Below are positions 23,200 to 32,088 of a stretch of DNA of 64,000 nucleotides, piece by piece. The position numbers and the translations under genes were made by a program. The stretch's first letter is position 1. Every line of letters begins with the position of its first letter. The notes under the pieces are model-generated. The model ran no database searches. It was given only the letters and a program-made list of their open reading frames with translations, and was not told where the DNA came from. The DNA lies in the NCBI GenBank assembly GCA_023229425.1, contig JALNZG010000003.1, positions 62,001 through 126,000 on the forward strand. The letters are read 5' to 3'. The stretch comes from Ignavibacteriaceae bacterium (GTDB lineage Bacteria > Bacteroidota > Ignavibacteria > Ignavibacteriales > Ignavibacteriaceae).

Positions 23200-24288
23200 T
23201 TGAACTCTGAAGAAATTATTCATTCCGTACCGAAAGTTTTATTGCACGATCACCTTGATGGCGGATTAAGAGCTTCAACCATTATTGAACTTGCAAAAGA
23301 AATCAAGTACACTAAACTTCCTACAGATGATCCGAAAGAACTTGGAGAATGGTTTCACCGCGGAGCTAACAAAGGAAATCTTATTGAATATTTACAAGGT
23401 TTTGAACATACGATTGCAGTAATGCAGACAAAAGAATCTTTAAGCCGGATAGCGTATGAAATGATGGAAGATATGAAAAAAGACGGAGTCTGCTATGTTG
23501 AAACCCGCTTTGCCCCGGTCTTTCATACTTCTAAAGGTTTACATTATGATGATGTTGTTAATGCTGTGCTGGAGGGTTTAGAAAAAGGGAAAAAAGATTT
23601 TGAAGTTGGATTCGGATTAATAATTTGTGCAATGCGGAATATGAAAAATTCGCTTGAGTTTGCCGAACTTGCCGTCAATTACAGAAACCGCGGGGTTGTT
23701 GGTTTTGATTTAGCAGGTGAAGAAGGTGGTTATCCTCCCAAAAAACATGTTGACGCTTTTCAATTTTGCCAGCGGGAAAATTTCAATATTACTATTCACG
23801 CCGGTGAAGCATTCGGTAAAGAATCAATTTGGCAGGCAATTCAATGGTGCGGTGCGCACCGCATAGGACACGGGACAAGGATCCTTGAAGACATAACTTT
23901 TGACAAAGACGGAAATTTTGTTAGCATGGGAGATTTAGCCCAATACATTTTGGATAAAAGAATCCCTATTGAAATTTGTCTCTTAAGCAATGTTCACACC
24001 GGTGCTATCGATAAACTTGAGAATCATCCATTCGGTTACTTAAATAAATTAAAATTCCGGTTAACGATTAACACCGATGACCGTTTGATGAGCGATACAA
24101 CAATGACAAAAGAATTTGTTTTAGCTACGGAACATTTTAATCTTTCACTTGATGACGTCGAAAAAATTACTATCAACGCAATGAAGTCCGCTTTTATTCA
24201 TCATGAAGAAAGACTTAAATACATTTACGAAATAATAAAACCCGGTTATCAAAAAATCAGAGAAAAACTTCTATCACTAAAAAAGTAA
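23200..24288 (+). CDS. add: Adenosine deaminase
   Basis: The 362-residue enzyme deaminates adenosine to inosine in purine salvage. Metal and substrate residues are visible: HDHLDGG (His16, His18), TIHAGEAFG, RIGHGTRI, a CLLSNVHTGA segment and NTDDRLMSDTTMT near residue 300. The wording of these motifs (NTDxRLMSDT, GGYPPKKHVDAF) is that of the mycobacterial/actinobacterial type. The start is TTG at 23200, directly behind AGGTGA; the next in-frame ATG is far inside the conserved region, so TTG is forced. It is followed six bases later by a small unknown gene and then hutU, all on the plus strand. Confidence 0.93.
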   Translation: MNSEEIIHSVPKVLLHDHLDGGLRASTIIELAKEIKYTKLPTDDPKELGEWFHRGANKGNLIEYLQGFEHTIAVMQTKESLSRIAYEMMEDMKKDGVCYVETRFAPVFHTSKGLHYDDVVNAVLEGLEKGKKDFEVGFGLIICAMRNMKNSLEFAELAVNYRNRGVVGFDLAGEEGGYPPKKHVDAFQFCQRENFNITIHAGEAFGKESIWQAIQWCGAHRIGHGTRILEDITFDKDGNFVSMGDLAQYILDKRIPIEICLLSNVHTGAIDKLENHPFGYLNKLKFRLTINTDDRLMSDTTMTKEFVLATEHFNLSLDDVEKITINAMKSAFIHHEERLKYIYEIIKPGYQKIREKLLSLKK

Positions 24289-24293
24289 GGCTA

Positions 24294-24632
24294 ATGAAAA
24301 AACTACAGTTCAGGAACTACAATTTCGAGTTCAATAAAAATGATAAAAAGCTTGTACAAAACATTTGTAAAACCGTTATCAAACAAGCTGAAGGAGACCA
24401 GAAATATTTTGCCGAAGTTAAGGCTCTCTCTTCTATTCTTGAAAAGATTAAGAGTGGCGATGAAACAATTAAACTAACAAAAGATGAATTTACCCGTTTC
24501 CGGTATCAGCTTGAAGTAAATATTAAACATTTCAAGGACCAAATTAAAAAGGGATGGTTCTTCAAAAAGTGGCTCTACAAATCCATTCTTATGCAGTATG
24601 AAATTTTACATGAAAATCATTTTAAGGATTAA
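24294..24632 (+). CDS. Small unknown basic protein
   Basis: I do not recognise this 112-residue protein. It is rich in lysine, mostly helical, has no signal peptide or cysteines except one (KNICKTVIKQ region has one Cys) and ends with a KKWLYKSILMQYEILHE helix. It begins five bases after the adenosine deaminase stop and ends two bases before the urocanate hydratase start. That packing shows it is a real gene in the same transcript. A cytosolic helper or nucleic-acid-binding role is conceivable but unsupported. Confidence 0.7.
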   Translation: MKKLQFRNYNFEFNKNDKKLVQNICKTVIKQAEGDQKYFAEVKALSSILEKIKSGDETIKLTKDEFTRFRYQLEVNIKHFKDQIKKGWFFKKWLYKSILMQYEILHENHFKD

Positions 24633-24634
24633 TC

Positions 24635-26290
24635 ATGTCAGGGCAAAGAATTATTAAAGCTCCACGCGGGAAAGAAATTTCCTGTAAAAGCTGGATACAA
24701 GAAGCGGCATTACGAATGCTGATGAACAATCTCGATCCCGAAGTTGCAGAAAATCCTGCGGAGCTAATTGTTTACGGAGGCAAAGGAAAAGCTGCTAGAA
24801 ATTGGGAAGCTTTTGATGCTATCGTTTCTTCTTTGCGGCAATTAGAAAATGATGAAACGCTTCTAGTGCAATCGGGTAAACCGGTAGGAATTTTCAAAAC
24901 ACATTCCAACGCACCGCGGGTAATTATTTCAAATTCGATGCTTGTTCCCCGATGGGCTACGTGGGATGAGTTCCGTAGGCTTGAAGCACTTGGTTTAACA
25001 ATGTACGGACAAATGACCGCCGGCAGCTGGATTTATATCGGCACACAAGGAATCCTTCAAGGTACTTATGAAACTTTTGCAGAGTGCGGTAGAAAATATT
25101 TCAATTCGGATTTAAGCGGAAAGTTTTTACTTACTGCAGGTCTCGGCGGTATGGGTGGCGCTCAACCGCTTGCCGCAACGATGAACGGCGCTGCGTTTTT
25201 AGGAATTGATGTTGATAAAACCCGTCTTCAAAAAAGAATTGATACCGGCTATCTCGATGTAATTTCAGAATCACTTGATGAAGCCCTTCAGCTTGTTCTG
25301 GATGCGAAAAAAAATAAAAAGGCTTTGTCAGTTGGTCTGCTTGGGAATGCAGGAGAAATCCTTCCACAAATTTTAATACGAAATATCATCCCCGACATTT
25401 TAACCGATCAAACTTCTACACACGATACTTTAAACGGTTACGTCCCGATGAAAATTGATTTCGGCTCTGCTTTGAAATTGCGAGAAGAAAATCCGCAACA
25501 GTATATTAAACTCGCACAAGAAACCATTGTCGTTCATTTAAAAGCAATGCTCGAATTTCAAAAACGTGGCGCTATAACTTTTGATTACGGCAATAATATT
25601 CGCGGAGAAGCAAAAGCAAATGGAGTTGAAAACGCATTTGATATTCCGGGATTTGTCCCTGAATTTATTCGCCCGTTATTCTGCGACGGTAAAGGTCCGT
25701 TCCGTTGGGTTGCATTAAGCGGTGATCCGAATGATATTTTTGTAACTGATGAAGCCGTAAAAAAAACCTTTCCGGAAAATAAAGCTTTAATAAATTGGAT
25801 TGACAAAGCACAAAAGCTAATTCATTTTCAAGGATTGCCGGCGCGCATTTGCTGGCTTGGATATGGCGAACGCGCATTGATGGGAAAAATTTTCAATCAG
25901 CTTGTTGCAGATGGAAAAGTATCTGCACCAATTGTCATCGGACGTGATCATCTCGATTGCGGTTCGGTCGCTTCACCTTACCGCGAAACAGAAGCCATGA
26001 AGGATGGCAGTGATGCAATTGCTGACTGGCCGATCCTTAATGCTATGCTTAACGCTATCGGCGGTGCAAGTTGGGTCTCTGTGCATCACGGCGGCGGTGT
26101 TGGCATTGGAAATTCTATCCATGCCGGAATGGTTGTAGTTGCAGACGGCACAAAAGAAGCGGATGAAAGATTAGAACGCGTTCTCACCTACGATCCGGGA
26201 ATGGGGATCATTCGTCATGCGGATGCGGGATACGAAAGAGCAATTGAGAATGCAAAGAAATTTAATGTGAAAATTCCACAGATAACATAA
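24635..26290 (+). CDS. hutU: Urocanate hydratase
   Basis: The 551-residue protein is a full-length urocanase, which uses tightly bound NAD+ to convert urocanate to imidazolonepropionate in histidine breakdown. The GLGGMGGAQPLA motif (NAD binding), DQTSTHDTLNGY, DCGSVASPYRET and SVHHGGGVGIGNS are all present, and the active-site cysteine lies in ARICWLGYGER. Length agrees with the usual 550-560. No hutH, hutI or hutG gene is adjacent: the neighbours are a purine enzyme and a phosphoglycerate dehydrogenase, so the rest of the pathway must be elsewhere or absent. Confidence 0.96.
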   Translation: MSGQRIIKAPRGKEISCKSWIQEAALRMLMNNLDPEVAENPAELIVYGGKGKAARNWEAFDAIVSSLRQLENDETLLVQSGKPVGIFKTHSNAPRVIISNSMLVPRWATWDEFRRLEALGLTMYGQMTAGSWIYIGTQGILQGTYETFAECGRKYFNSDLSGKFLLTAGLGGMGGAQPLAATMNGAAFLGIDVDKTRLQKRIDTGYLDVISESLDEALQLVLDAKKNKKALSVGLLGNAGEILPQILIRNIIPDILTDQTSTHDTLNGYVPMKIDFGSALKLREENPQQYIKLAQETIVVHLKAMLEFQKRGAITFDYGNNIRGEAKANGVENAFDIPGFVPEFIRPLFCDGKGPFRWVALSGDPNDIFVTDEAVKKTFPENKALINWIDKAQKLIHFQGLPARICWLGYGERALMGKIFNQLVADGKVSAPIVIGRDHLDCGSVASPYRETEAMKDGSDAIADWPILNAMLNAIGGASWVSVHHGGGVGIGNSIHAGMVVVADGTKEADERLERVLTYDPGMGIIRHADAGYERAIENAKKFNVKIPQIT

Positions 26291-26311
26291 AAATAAAAAC
26301 AGGGAGAAAAA

Positions 26312-27496
26312 ATGAAAGTATTAGTAGCGGATAAATTTCCGGAAAAATATCTTTCACAAATGAAAGAGTTAGGGCTGGAAATAAATTATGCCCCGCAATT
26401 AGTTGAAAATAATTTACACGAGGCTGTCGCCGATACAGACATTCTTGTTGTTCGTTCGACAAAAGTGAATGCAACTTCAATTGAAAAAGCAAATCTACTG
26501 AACTTAATTATTCGCGCCGGAGCCGGGGTAAATAATATTGATATCGCTGCGGCAAATAAAAAGGGAATTTATGTTGCCAATTGTCCGGGCATGAATTCAA
26601 TTGCTGTGGCTGAATTAGCTGTTGGATTAATGCTTTCACTCGACCGCCGCATTCCAGACAATGTAATAGATTTTAAAAACAGCGTTTGGAACAAAGGTGA
26701 ATATTCCAAAGCCGAAGGTTTGTATGGGAAAAATTTAGCGCTTATCGGCGTTGGAAATATTGGGAAAGAAGTTGCAAAACGGGCGCTCGCTTTCGGAATG
26801 AATGTTTACGGAAAAGATATTTCACGCATTGAAGGGGTAGCAATAAAAGATTTTTCCGAGATGGATAAAATTCTTCCAATGTGCGATGTCATTTCAATTC
26901 ATCTTCCTTTAACGCCGCAAACAAGAGGTTTGTTCAATAAAGAGATGTTTGGATATTTACATCCAAATACTCTTTTAATTAATACTTCCCGCGCAGAAAT
27001 TATTGATGAAGAAGCAATGCTCGAAGCAATAAAAGAAAAAAATATCCGTGTTGCATTAGATGTATTTAAAGGTGAACCGGAACAAAAATCCGGCACTGTT
27101 ACTTCCCCGCTGCAACAATCGAAAAATATTTATGTAACCCATCATATCGGCGCTTCAACTGAGCAAGCGCAGAATGCTGTTGCTGCCGAAACCGTGCGCA
27201 TTATTAAAGACTATCTTAACAGCGGGCTGATCGCTCATTGGGTAAACAAAGCCACAACCATCGAAGCGAGTTATCAATTAGTTGTAAAACACTTTGATAA
27301 ACCGGGAGTGCTTTCTTCAATATTTTCTGTGATCAAAGAAGAAGATGTAAACATTGAGGAGATTGAAAATATTATTTTTGACGGCGGATTGATAGCAAGT
27401 TGTACCATGAAATTGAAAGCCGGAATTTCTACTGCGCGTCTTCAAAAAATTCAAGAAAATCCGAACGTACTAAGTGTTTCATATATCGCACTATAA
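26312..27496 (+). CDS. D-3-phosphoglycerate dehydrogenase (ACT-type, 394 residues)
   Basis: The enzyme has the two-domain 2-hydroxyacid dehydrogenase plan: VRSTKVNATSIEKA, GAGVNNIDIAAANKKGI, the NAD motif LIGVGNIGKEVAKRAL near residue 143, NTSRAEIIDEEAM and the catalytic histidine in HHIGASTEQAQNA. The last 80 residues form an ACT-like domain (KPGVLSSIFSVIKEEDVNI), which would sense serine. It lies 21 bases after hutU behind a GGGAGAAA ribosome site. It is a paralogue of the longer enzyme at 62120-63703, so its serine-biosynthesis role may be shared or replaced; it could also act on another 2-hydroxyacid. Confidence 0.85.
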   Translation: MKVLVADKFPEKYLSQMKELGLEINYAPQLVENNLHEAVADTDILVVRSTKVNATSIEKANLLNLIIRAGAGVNNIDIAAANKKGIYVANCPGMNSIAVAELAVGLMLSLDRRIPDNVIDFKNSVWNKGEYSKAEGLYGKNLALIGVGNIGKEVAKRALAFGMNVYGKDISRIEGVAIKDFSEMDKILPMCDVISIHLPLTPQTRGLFNKEMFGYLHPNTLLINTSRAEIIDEEAMLEAIKEKNIRVALDVFKGEPEQKSGTVTSPLQQSKNIYVTHHIGASTEQAQNAVAAETVRIIKDYLNSGLIAHWVNKATTIEASYQLVVKHFDKPGVLSSIFSVIKEEDVNIEEIENIIFDGGLIASCTMKLKAGISTARLQKIQENPNVLSVSYIAL

Positions 27497-27531
27497 TTTG
27501 TTCGGGATCGGTTGGTTCAAAAAGTGAGGTG

Positions 27532-27600
27532 GTCATTTCGAGCGAAGTCGAGAAATGTGAGCTTACGCTTCAACCACACTTCAACTTCGCTCGGTGTGAA
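27532..27600. repeat. Bacteroidota-type GAGCGAAGTCGAG inverted repeat pair
   Basis: CATTTCGAGCGAAGTCGAG followed by AAATG on the plus strand is mirrored about 45 bases later by ACTTCAACTTCGCTCGGTG. Each arm folds on itself and the shared GAGCGAAGT core lets the two pair. Sequences of this type are scattered through Bacteroidota genomes. Here it lies between convergent genes and may stop transcription from both sides. Confidence 0.6.
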
Positions 27601-27630
27601 TCCAATACTACTTTTGAGGTAGCGGTTTCT

Positions 27631-28395
27631 TTAAACAAATTTAATATCAATTATTTCTTTTATCATACCGTGATAATAAGGCAGACGCGTCAATTGTGCA
27701 ATACCATCAATATCCATGCTGTCAAACTCAAATACGAAAGAAGAAAAACCTAGTTTGATTTTATCTTTTAGGTCGCTAGAAAAATCTAGTGAAGATATAA
27801 AAGGAAGAATTGATTCGTAATATTTTGGGATGAGTGAAGCAAACTTGTTATTAAATATTTCAACGGTTTCTTTTTCTTTTCCGGCAAACACATAATTCAC
27901 AAAAGGGGCAGAGAGTATTTCAATCACCTCATCGGCAAAACTAATTCCTTTCAAATATTTTTCGTTTGCAAGATTAGTATCACCAACAAGTAACAAAGTT
28001 GTTTCAGCATCTGTTACATGATTTGTACTAAGCGATATTTTCACCTGTTGATCATAAAGTTCGGCAAATAATATTTTGCATAGTATAGCTTCCAGAGAAG
28101 AAACATCGCCAGAGAGGGAAACTTCAGTAACTTTTTTCTGCTCTCCGTCGGTGGGAAAATAGAAATAAGCATTACAAAATTCACTTTCAAATGAAACACC
28201 GCCAAGCTTTGAAATAAATAAGTCTTCATGTTTTAGCAGGTCTAATGTAGGGATTAATCCGACGGCATTAGTCTCTTTAGCCAATACACCCGTTAGTTCA
28301 GCAGATGGTAAAAATGCTATCTCTTTTTTTTCTTCTTCAGAAAATGAAAAAGCAAAAAAACGGGCAAAAAGATTGTCGGGGAATAAGTACTTCAT
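27631..28395 (-). CDS. Unknown protein, possibly MqnA/periplasmic-binding-like fold
   Basis: The 254-residue protein has no signal peptide. The segment LTGVLAKETNAVGLIPTLDLLKHEDLFI, then a glycine turn and FYF strand, resembles the LxxGxVDVGLVPSxEYL region of MqnA-type chorismate dehydratases and related two-lobe binding proteins. The second half is less similar and the catalytic features of MqnA cannot be confirmed. It starts just beyond the rplS terminator, so its own transcription is unclear. A menaquinone role is only a suggestion; a non-enzymatic relative is equally possible. Confidence 0.55.
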   Translation of the reverse strand: MKYLFPDNLFARFFAFSFSEEEKKEIAFLPSAELTGVLAKETNAVGLIPTLDLLKHEDLFISKLGGVSFESEFCNAYFYFPTDGEQKKVTEVSLSGDVSSLEAILCKILFAELYDQQVKISLSTNHVTDAETTLLLVGDTNLANEKYLKGISFADEVIEILSAPFVNYVFAGKEKETVEIFNNKFASLIPKYYESILPFISSLDFSSDLKDKIKLGFSSFVFEFDSMDIDGIAQLTRLPYYHGMIKEIIDIKFV

Positions 28396-28400
28396 ATAAG

Positions 28401-28424
28401 AAAAAAGCCGCCAAGCGGCGGCTT
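28401..28424 (-). terminator. Rho-independent terminator of the rplS operon
   Basis: AAGCCGCC (28405-28412) pairs with GGCGGCTT (28417-28424) around a four-base loop, with six T residues following on the minus strand. Confidence 0.85.
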
Positions 28425-28433
28425 GTCGTTTTG

Positions 28434-28781
28434 TTAACTCTTTTTAGATTTAATTCTTGCAGCTTTACCGGAAAGTTCACGAAGATAAAATAATTTGGCT
28501 CTCCGTACATCGCCTTCTTTAAGAAGTTCAACTTTTGCAATTTTTGGTGAGTGAAAGGGAAATATCCTTTCAACGCCAACACCGCTTGAAACTTTTCTAA
28601 CTGTAAAAGTTTTATTTTCCTGGCCTCCGCGAATGCTTATAACATCTCCTTCGAAAGCTTGAATTCTTTCTTTATCACCTTCAATAACTCTCACATGTAC
28701 TTTAATGTGGTCGCCCGACCTGAAACTCGGCATGTCAATTTTTGGTTGTTGCTCCGGCAACAATTCATGTAAGCTAATCAT
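28434..28781 (-). CDS. rplS: 50S ribosomal protein L19
   Basis: The 115-residue protein shows the L19 pattern: FRSGDHIKVHVRVIEGDKERIQAFEGDVISIRG and the RKVSSGVGVERIFPFHSPKIAKVE core, ending RAAKL-like LRELSGKAARIKSKKS. L19 lies at the interface of the two ribosomal subunits. It is the last gene of the ffh-rpsP-khpA-rimM-trmD-rplS group; its ATG overlaps the trmD stop (ATGA). A strong terminator follows ten bases after the stop. Confidence 0.98.
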   Translation of the reverse strand: MISLHELLPEQQPKIDMPSFRSGDHIKVHVRVIEGDKERIQAFEGDVISIRGGQENKTFTVRKVSSGVGVERIFPFHSPKIAKVELLKEGDVRRAKLFYLRELSGKAARIKSKKS

Positions 28782-29467
28782 GATTTACTCCGCTCTATTT
28801 TATTTTTTTTCCATTTTTCTGTTACTAATTTTGATTGTTCTTCGCGCCACTGCTGAACCGCCGGATGATTTCCGCTTAACAAAACATCAGGAACTTTCAT
28901 CCCTTTAAATTCTGCAGGACGGGTGTAATGGGGTGCAGAAAGACTTTCTCCATCTTGGAAAGAATCATTCAAAGCAGAAAGACTATCATTCAGTACTCCG
29001 GGAATTAACCGAATAATTGCATCTACCATAAGCAAGATAGGAAGCTCGCCGCCCGTTAAAACAAAATCGCCGATAGAAATTTCGTCTGTGGCAAATTTTT
29101 GCCGAACACGATCATCAATTCCTTTGTAATGTCCCGCAAGGAAAAGGATAGTATTGCAAAGTGAAAAATCATTTGCCACTTTTTGCGTAAACAACGTTCC
29201 TTTCGGTGAGGTTAATACAATTTTGTCGTATCTACGTTCCGCAGTCAGTTTTTCAAGTATCGCAAAGAACGGTTCGGGTTTAAGAAGCATTCCTGCATCG
29301 CCACCGAACGGTTTATCATCAATTTGTCTATGTTTATCAAATGCATAATCACGAAGATTATGGACAAATATTTCAACTTTTTGTTTCTGTTGTGCTCTTT
29401 TAAGTATGCTTGTGTTTAAAGGACTTTGCAGTAATTCAGGTACAGCAGAAATAATATCAATTCTCAT
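28778..29467 (-). CDS. trmD: tRNA (guanine-N1)-methyltransferase
   Basis: TrmD methylates G37 next to the anticodon, which prevents frameshifting. The product of 229 residues (from the ATG at 29467) has the family signatures NLRDYAFDKHRQIDDKPFGG, VLTSPKG, LAGHYKGIDDRV, IGDFVLTGGELPILLMVDAI and the C-terminal HYTRPAEFKG. These residues belong to the deep trefoil knot that binds SAM. The start at MRIDIIS is the family start; an alternative ATG is one codon upstream. The gene overlaps rimM by 11 bases, as expected for coupled translation. Confidence 0.97.
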   Translation of the reverse strand: MRIDIISAVPELLQSPLNTSILKRAQQKQKVEIFVHNLRDYAFDKHRQIDDKPFGGDAGMLLKPEPFFAILEKLTAERRYDKIVLTSPKGTLFTQKVANDFSLCNTILFLAGHYKGIDDRVRQKFATDEISIGDFVLTGGELPILLMVDAIIRLIPGVLNDSLSALNDSFQDGESLSAPHYTRPAEFKGMKVPDVLLSGNHPAVQQWREEQSKLVTEKWKKNKIERSKS

Positions 29468-29975
29468 CATCCTCGAAATAACTCTTATCAACTTTCAAAT
29501 AAAGCTTTTTTTCAATTTTATCAAACCGGTTGATAATTTTTCTTACAGCCGGGACTAATATTTCTTTCCCTTTTGCGTCTTCAACTACATAAACATCGTT
29601 ACCAGGAAGAGAAAGAACATCAACTATTTCTCCCAGCAGTTCATTATCAATAAAAACTTTACTATTTAGTAAATCCTTAATTAAAAAACTAAATTCAGGC
29701 AGCTCTTCGTTCTGTTCCCTTTCAAGAAAGAGGTCTTTTTCAAGAAGAACCGAACTTGCTTCTTGTGAATCGAATCCTTCAAACAAAAAAATTAAAAACT
29801 TTCCGTTTTGTTTGGCCGATTTAATTCGTAATTTTTTTTTGCTTCCGAAAAAATCGACATAACAAAAATCCAAGGAAATAATCTCTTCAGACTCTTCGCT
29901 AAAAAGTTTTACTTTAACTTCTCCGCTCTTTCCACAAACAGAAATAACTTTTCCTAGAAGGACAAAACCGATCAA
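29457..29975 (-). CDS. rimM: Ribosome maturation factor RimM
   Basis: The 172-residue protein has the N-terminal RimM beta-barrel (FVLLGKVISVCGKSGEVKVKLFSEE) and the C-terminal PRC-barrel part (LLGEIVDVLSLPGNDVYVVED, EILVPAVRKIINRFD). It helps mature the 30S head and binds S19. Position between khpA and trmD is the standard order. The gene starts six bases after khpA and overlaps trmD by 11 bases. Sequence divergence is normal for this fast-evolving family. Confidence 0.95.
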   Translation of the reverse strand: MIGFVLLGKVISVCGKSGEVKVKLFSEESEEIISLDFCYVDFFGSKKKLRIKSAKQNGKFLIFLFEGFDSQEASSVLLEKDLFLEREQNEELPEFSFLIKDLLNSKVFIDNELLGEIVDVLSLPGNDVYVVEDAKGKEILVPAVRKIINRFDKIEKKLYLKVDKSYFEDDEN

Positions 29976-29981
29976 AAGAGA

Positions 29982-30215
29982 TTAGTCTTCAATATCTAAA
30001 ATTGCTCTTTTACCCTGCTTAGCAGCAACCGCCGTAAGTAAGGTTCTCATAGCGAGCGCTGTCTTTCCTTTTTTACCGATAACTTTTCCGATATCGTTTG
30101 GTCCAACCTTTAAAGAAAAAACGATTTTCTTCTCCTCGTTCACTTTTTCCGTGATAACAACAGCATCAGGATCATCAACGAGATGTTTTGCTATGAATTC
30201 GACGAATTCCTTCAT
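29982..30215 (-). CDS. khpA: KH-domain RNA-binding protein KhpA
   Basis: The 77-residue protein consists of one KH domain. The RNA-binding GxxG loop appears in IGKVIGKKGKTALAMRTLL, preceded by LVDDPDAVVITEKVNEEKK. KhpA works with KhpB as an RNA chaperone in many bacteria. Its place between rpsP and rimM is conserved across phyla and supports the call. Confidence 0.93.
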   Translation of the reverse strand: MKEFVEFIAKHLVDDPDAVVITEKVNEEKKIVFSLKVGPNDIGKVIGKKGKTALAMRTLLTAVAAKQGKRAILDIED

Positions 30216-30292
30216 GGAAGAATCTCCTAAATTAGAGCACGGGAGCTTTTAGAATTAAGTAAAAAAAGCCGAAACAGAATCGCTCAATAAAA

Positions 30293-30718
30293 TTAAGCGG
30301 ATTGTTCTACTTTTTCTTCAGAAGCAGCGCCCTTTACTTCTGCTGTACTGGTCTCTTTTTTCTTCTCTTTTTTTGCAGCTTTCCTTTCAGAGGAAGCTTC
30401 TTTAAGCTTGTTCCAGTTTTCCATAGCGGTTACAACTTCTTCCGGTTGGGCACCGCGTTTAAGTAATTCTTGCTTTAATGTAATTCCTTTTGATCGAAGG
30501 AGACTTCTTACCGTATCGGTAGGCTGAGCGCCAACACTTAACCAATACAATGCACGATCTTCTTTTATATCAACAAAAAGCGGATTTGCTTTCGGATTGT
30601 AAAGACCAATTGCTTCTAAAAATTTTCCATCTCTCGGTGAACGGGAATCTGCAGCCACAACCTTGTAAATTGGTTGTCTCTTCTTTCCCATTCTGCGTAA
30701 TCTTAACTTAACTGCCAA
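30293..30718 (-). CDS. rpsP: 30S ribosomal protein S16
   Basis: The 141-residue protein begins with the S16 core MAVKLRLRRMGKKRQPIYKVVAADSRSPRDG and SVGAQPTDTVRSLL. It is longer than the usual 80-90 residues because of a C-terminal lysine/glutamate-rich tail (KKEKKKETSTAEVKG...), which is common in Bacteroidota and probably disordered. S16 stabilises the 30S body. It follows ffh by 30 bases. Confidence 0.97.
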   Translation of the reverse strand: MAVKLRLRRMGKKRQPIYKVVAADSRSPRDGKFLEAIGLYNPKANPLFVDIKEDRALYWLSVGAQPTDTVRSLLRSKGITLKQELLKRGAQPEEVVTAMENWNKLKEASSERKAAKKEKKKETSTAEVKGAASEEKVEQSA

Positions 30719-30748
30719 ATTATATAATCTCCAAATTAGTCACTTTTC

Positions 30749-32083
30749 TTAATTAAAATTAAAACTTTTCTTGTTAATAACCGAATTTAAAAAGCCTTTT
30801 TGCTTCATTCTTCCGATCATTGTCTGCATTTCTTGAAATTGCTTGATAAGACGGTTAACTTCTTGTATTGAAGTGCCGCTTCCTTTCGCAATCCTTTTTC
30901 TTCTACTTCCGTTTAGGACTTTAGGTGTCTTTCTCTCTTCTATGGTCATAGAGTTGATGATCGCTTCAATCCAAACAAGCGCTTTGTCATCAATTTTTGC
31001 ATCTTTCATCATCCCTGGATTTAGACCGGGAATCATTGCCATTAATGAGGAAAGCGAACCCATTTTTTTTAACATCTTAATTTGACTCCGAAAATCTTCA
31101 AAATCAAATTTATTTTTTTGAAGTTTCTCTTCGAGCCTTGCTGAATCTTTTTCATCGAACACTTCCTGAGCTCTTTCAACCAGAGAAATAACATCGCCTT
31201 TGCCCAAGATTCTTGAAGCAAGTCTTTCCGGATAAAAAGATTCTATAGCGTTTAGCTTTTCGCCGTTTGAAATAAACTTTATCGGTTCCCCTACAACGGC
31301 GCGAATTGAAAGAGCGCAACCACCTTTAGAATCACCATCAAGTTTAGTAAGTACTATACCTGTAAAATTAACCTTTTCATGGAAAGCTCTTGCAGAGTTT
31401 ACTGCATCCTGTCCGGTCATTGAATCCACTACAAATAATGTTTCAGTTGGATTTACAAGTTCTTTTATATCCGAAATTTCCTTCATCAAAGTTTCATCAA
31501 CATGAAGTCGTCCGGCAGTATCAATAATAACCGTATCATATCCATTTTGCTTAGCGAAAAGTAAAGCTTCAGTTGAAATCTTTCTCGCATCCCTTTCTTC
31601 AAGCGAAAAAACAGGAACTGAAATAGATTTTCCGAGATGCATTAACTGATCGATTGCAGCCGGGCGATAAATATCTGCCGCAACAAGAAGCGGTTTTCTA
31701 TTTATCTGCTTCATTTTACCGGCAAGTTTACCGGAGAACGTCGTTTTACCTGAACCTTGAAGTCCGACAATCAAAATGATTGTTGGTCCAGTTGGATTAA
31801 TCTCCAATTCAGCATTCTTATCACCAAGTAGAAGAGTTAATTCGTCATAAATGATTTTTGTTATTAACTGCCCCGGTGTTATTGAGGAAAGAACTTCCTG
31901 CCCCAAAGCTTTTTTAGAAACATTTTCAATAAACTCTTTAGCAACTTTGTAATTAACGTCGGCATCTAAAAGAACACGGCGAATTTCCCGCAAAGTTTCG
32001 GAAACATTTTTTTCGGTGATTTTTCCTTGACCGCGAACTTTTTTTAAAGCAAGTTCAAGTTTTGCACTAAGATCTTCAAGCAT
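30749..32083 (-). CDS. ffh: Signal recognition particle protein Ffh
   Basis: The 444-residue GTPase binds signal sequences of nascent membrane proteins. The N domain is followed by G-domain motifs GLQGSGKTTFSGKLA (P-loop, about residue 108), DTAGRLHVDE, TKLDGDSKGGCAL, and a methionine-rich M domain from about 300 (GMMKDAK, MQTMIGRMKQKGFL). It starts only five bases after atpG, so the SRP-ribosomal group appears to be joined to the ATP synthase operon with no room for a separate promoter. Confidence 0.98.
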   Translation of the reverse strand: MLEDLSAKLELALKKVRGQGKITEKNVSETLREIRRVLLDADVNYKVAKEFIENVSKKALGQEVLSSITPGQLITKIIYDELTLLLGDKNAELEINPTGPTIILIVGLQGSGKTTFSGKLAGKMKQINRKPLLVAADIYRPAAIDQLMHLGKSISVPVFSLEERDARKISTEALLFAKQNGYDTVIIDTAGRLHVDETLMKEISDIKELVNPTETLFVVDSMTGQDAVNSARAFHEKVNFTGIVLTKLDGDSKGGCALSIRAVVGEPIKFISNGEKLNAIESFYPERLASRILGKGDVISLVERAQEVFDEKDSARLEEKLQKNKFDFEDFRSQIKMLKKMGSLSSLMAMIPGLNPGMMKDAKIDDKALVWIEAIINSMTIEERKTPKVLNGSRRKRIAKGSGTSIQEVNRLIKQFQEMQTMIGRMKQKGFLNSVINKKSFNFN

Positions 32084-32088
32084 ATTGG

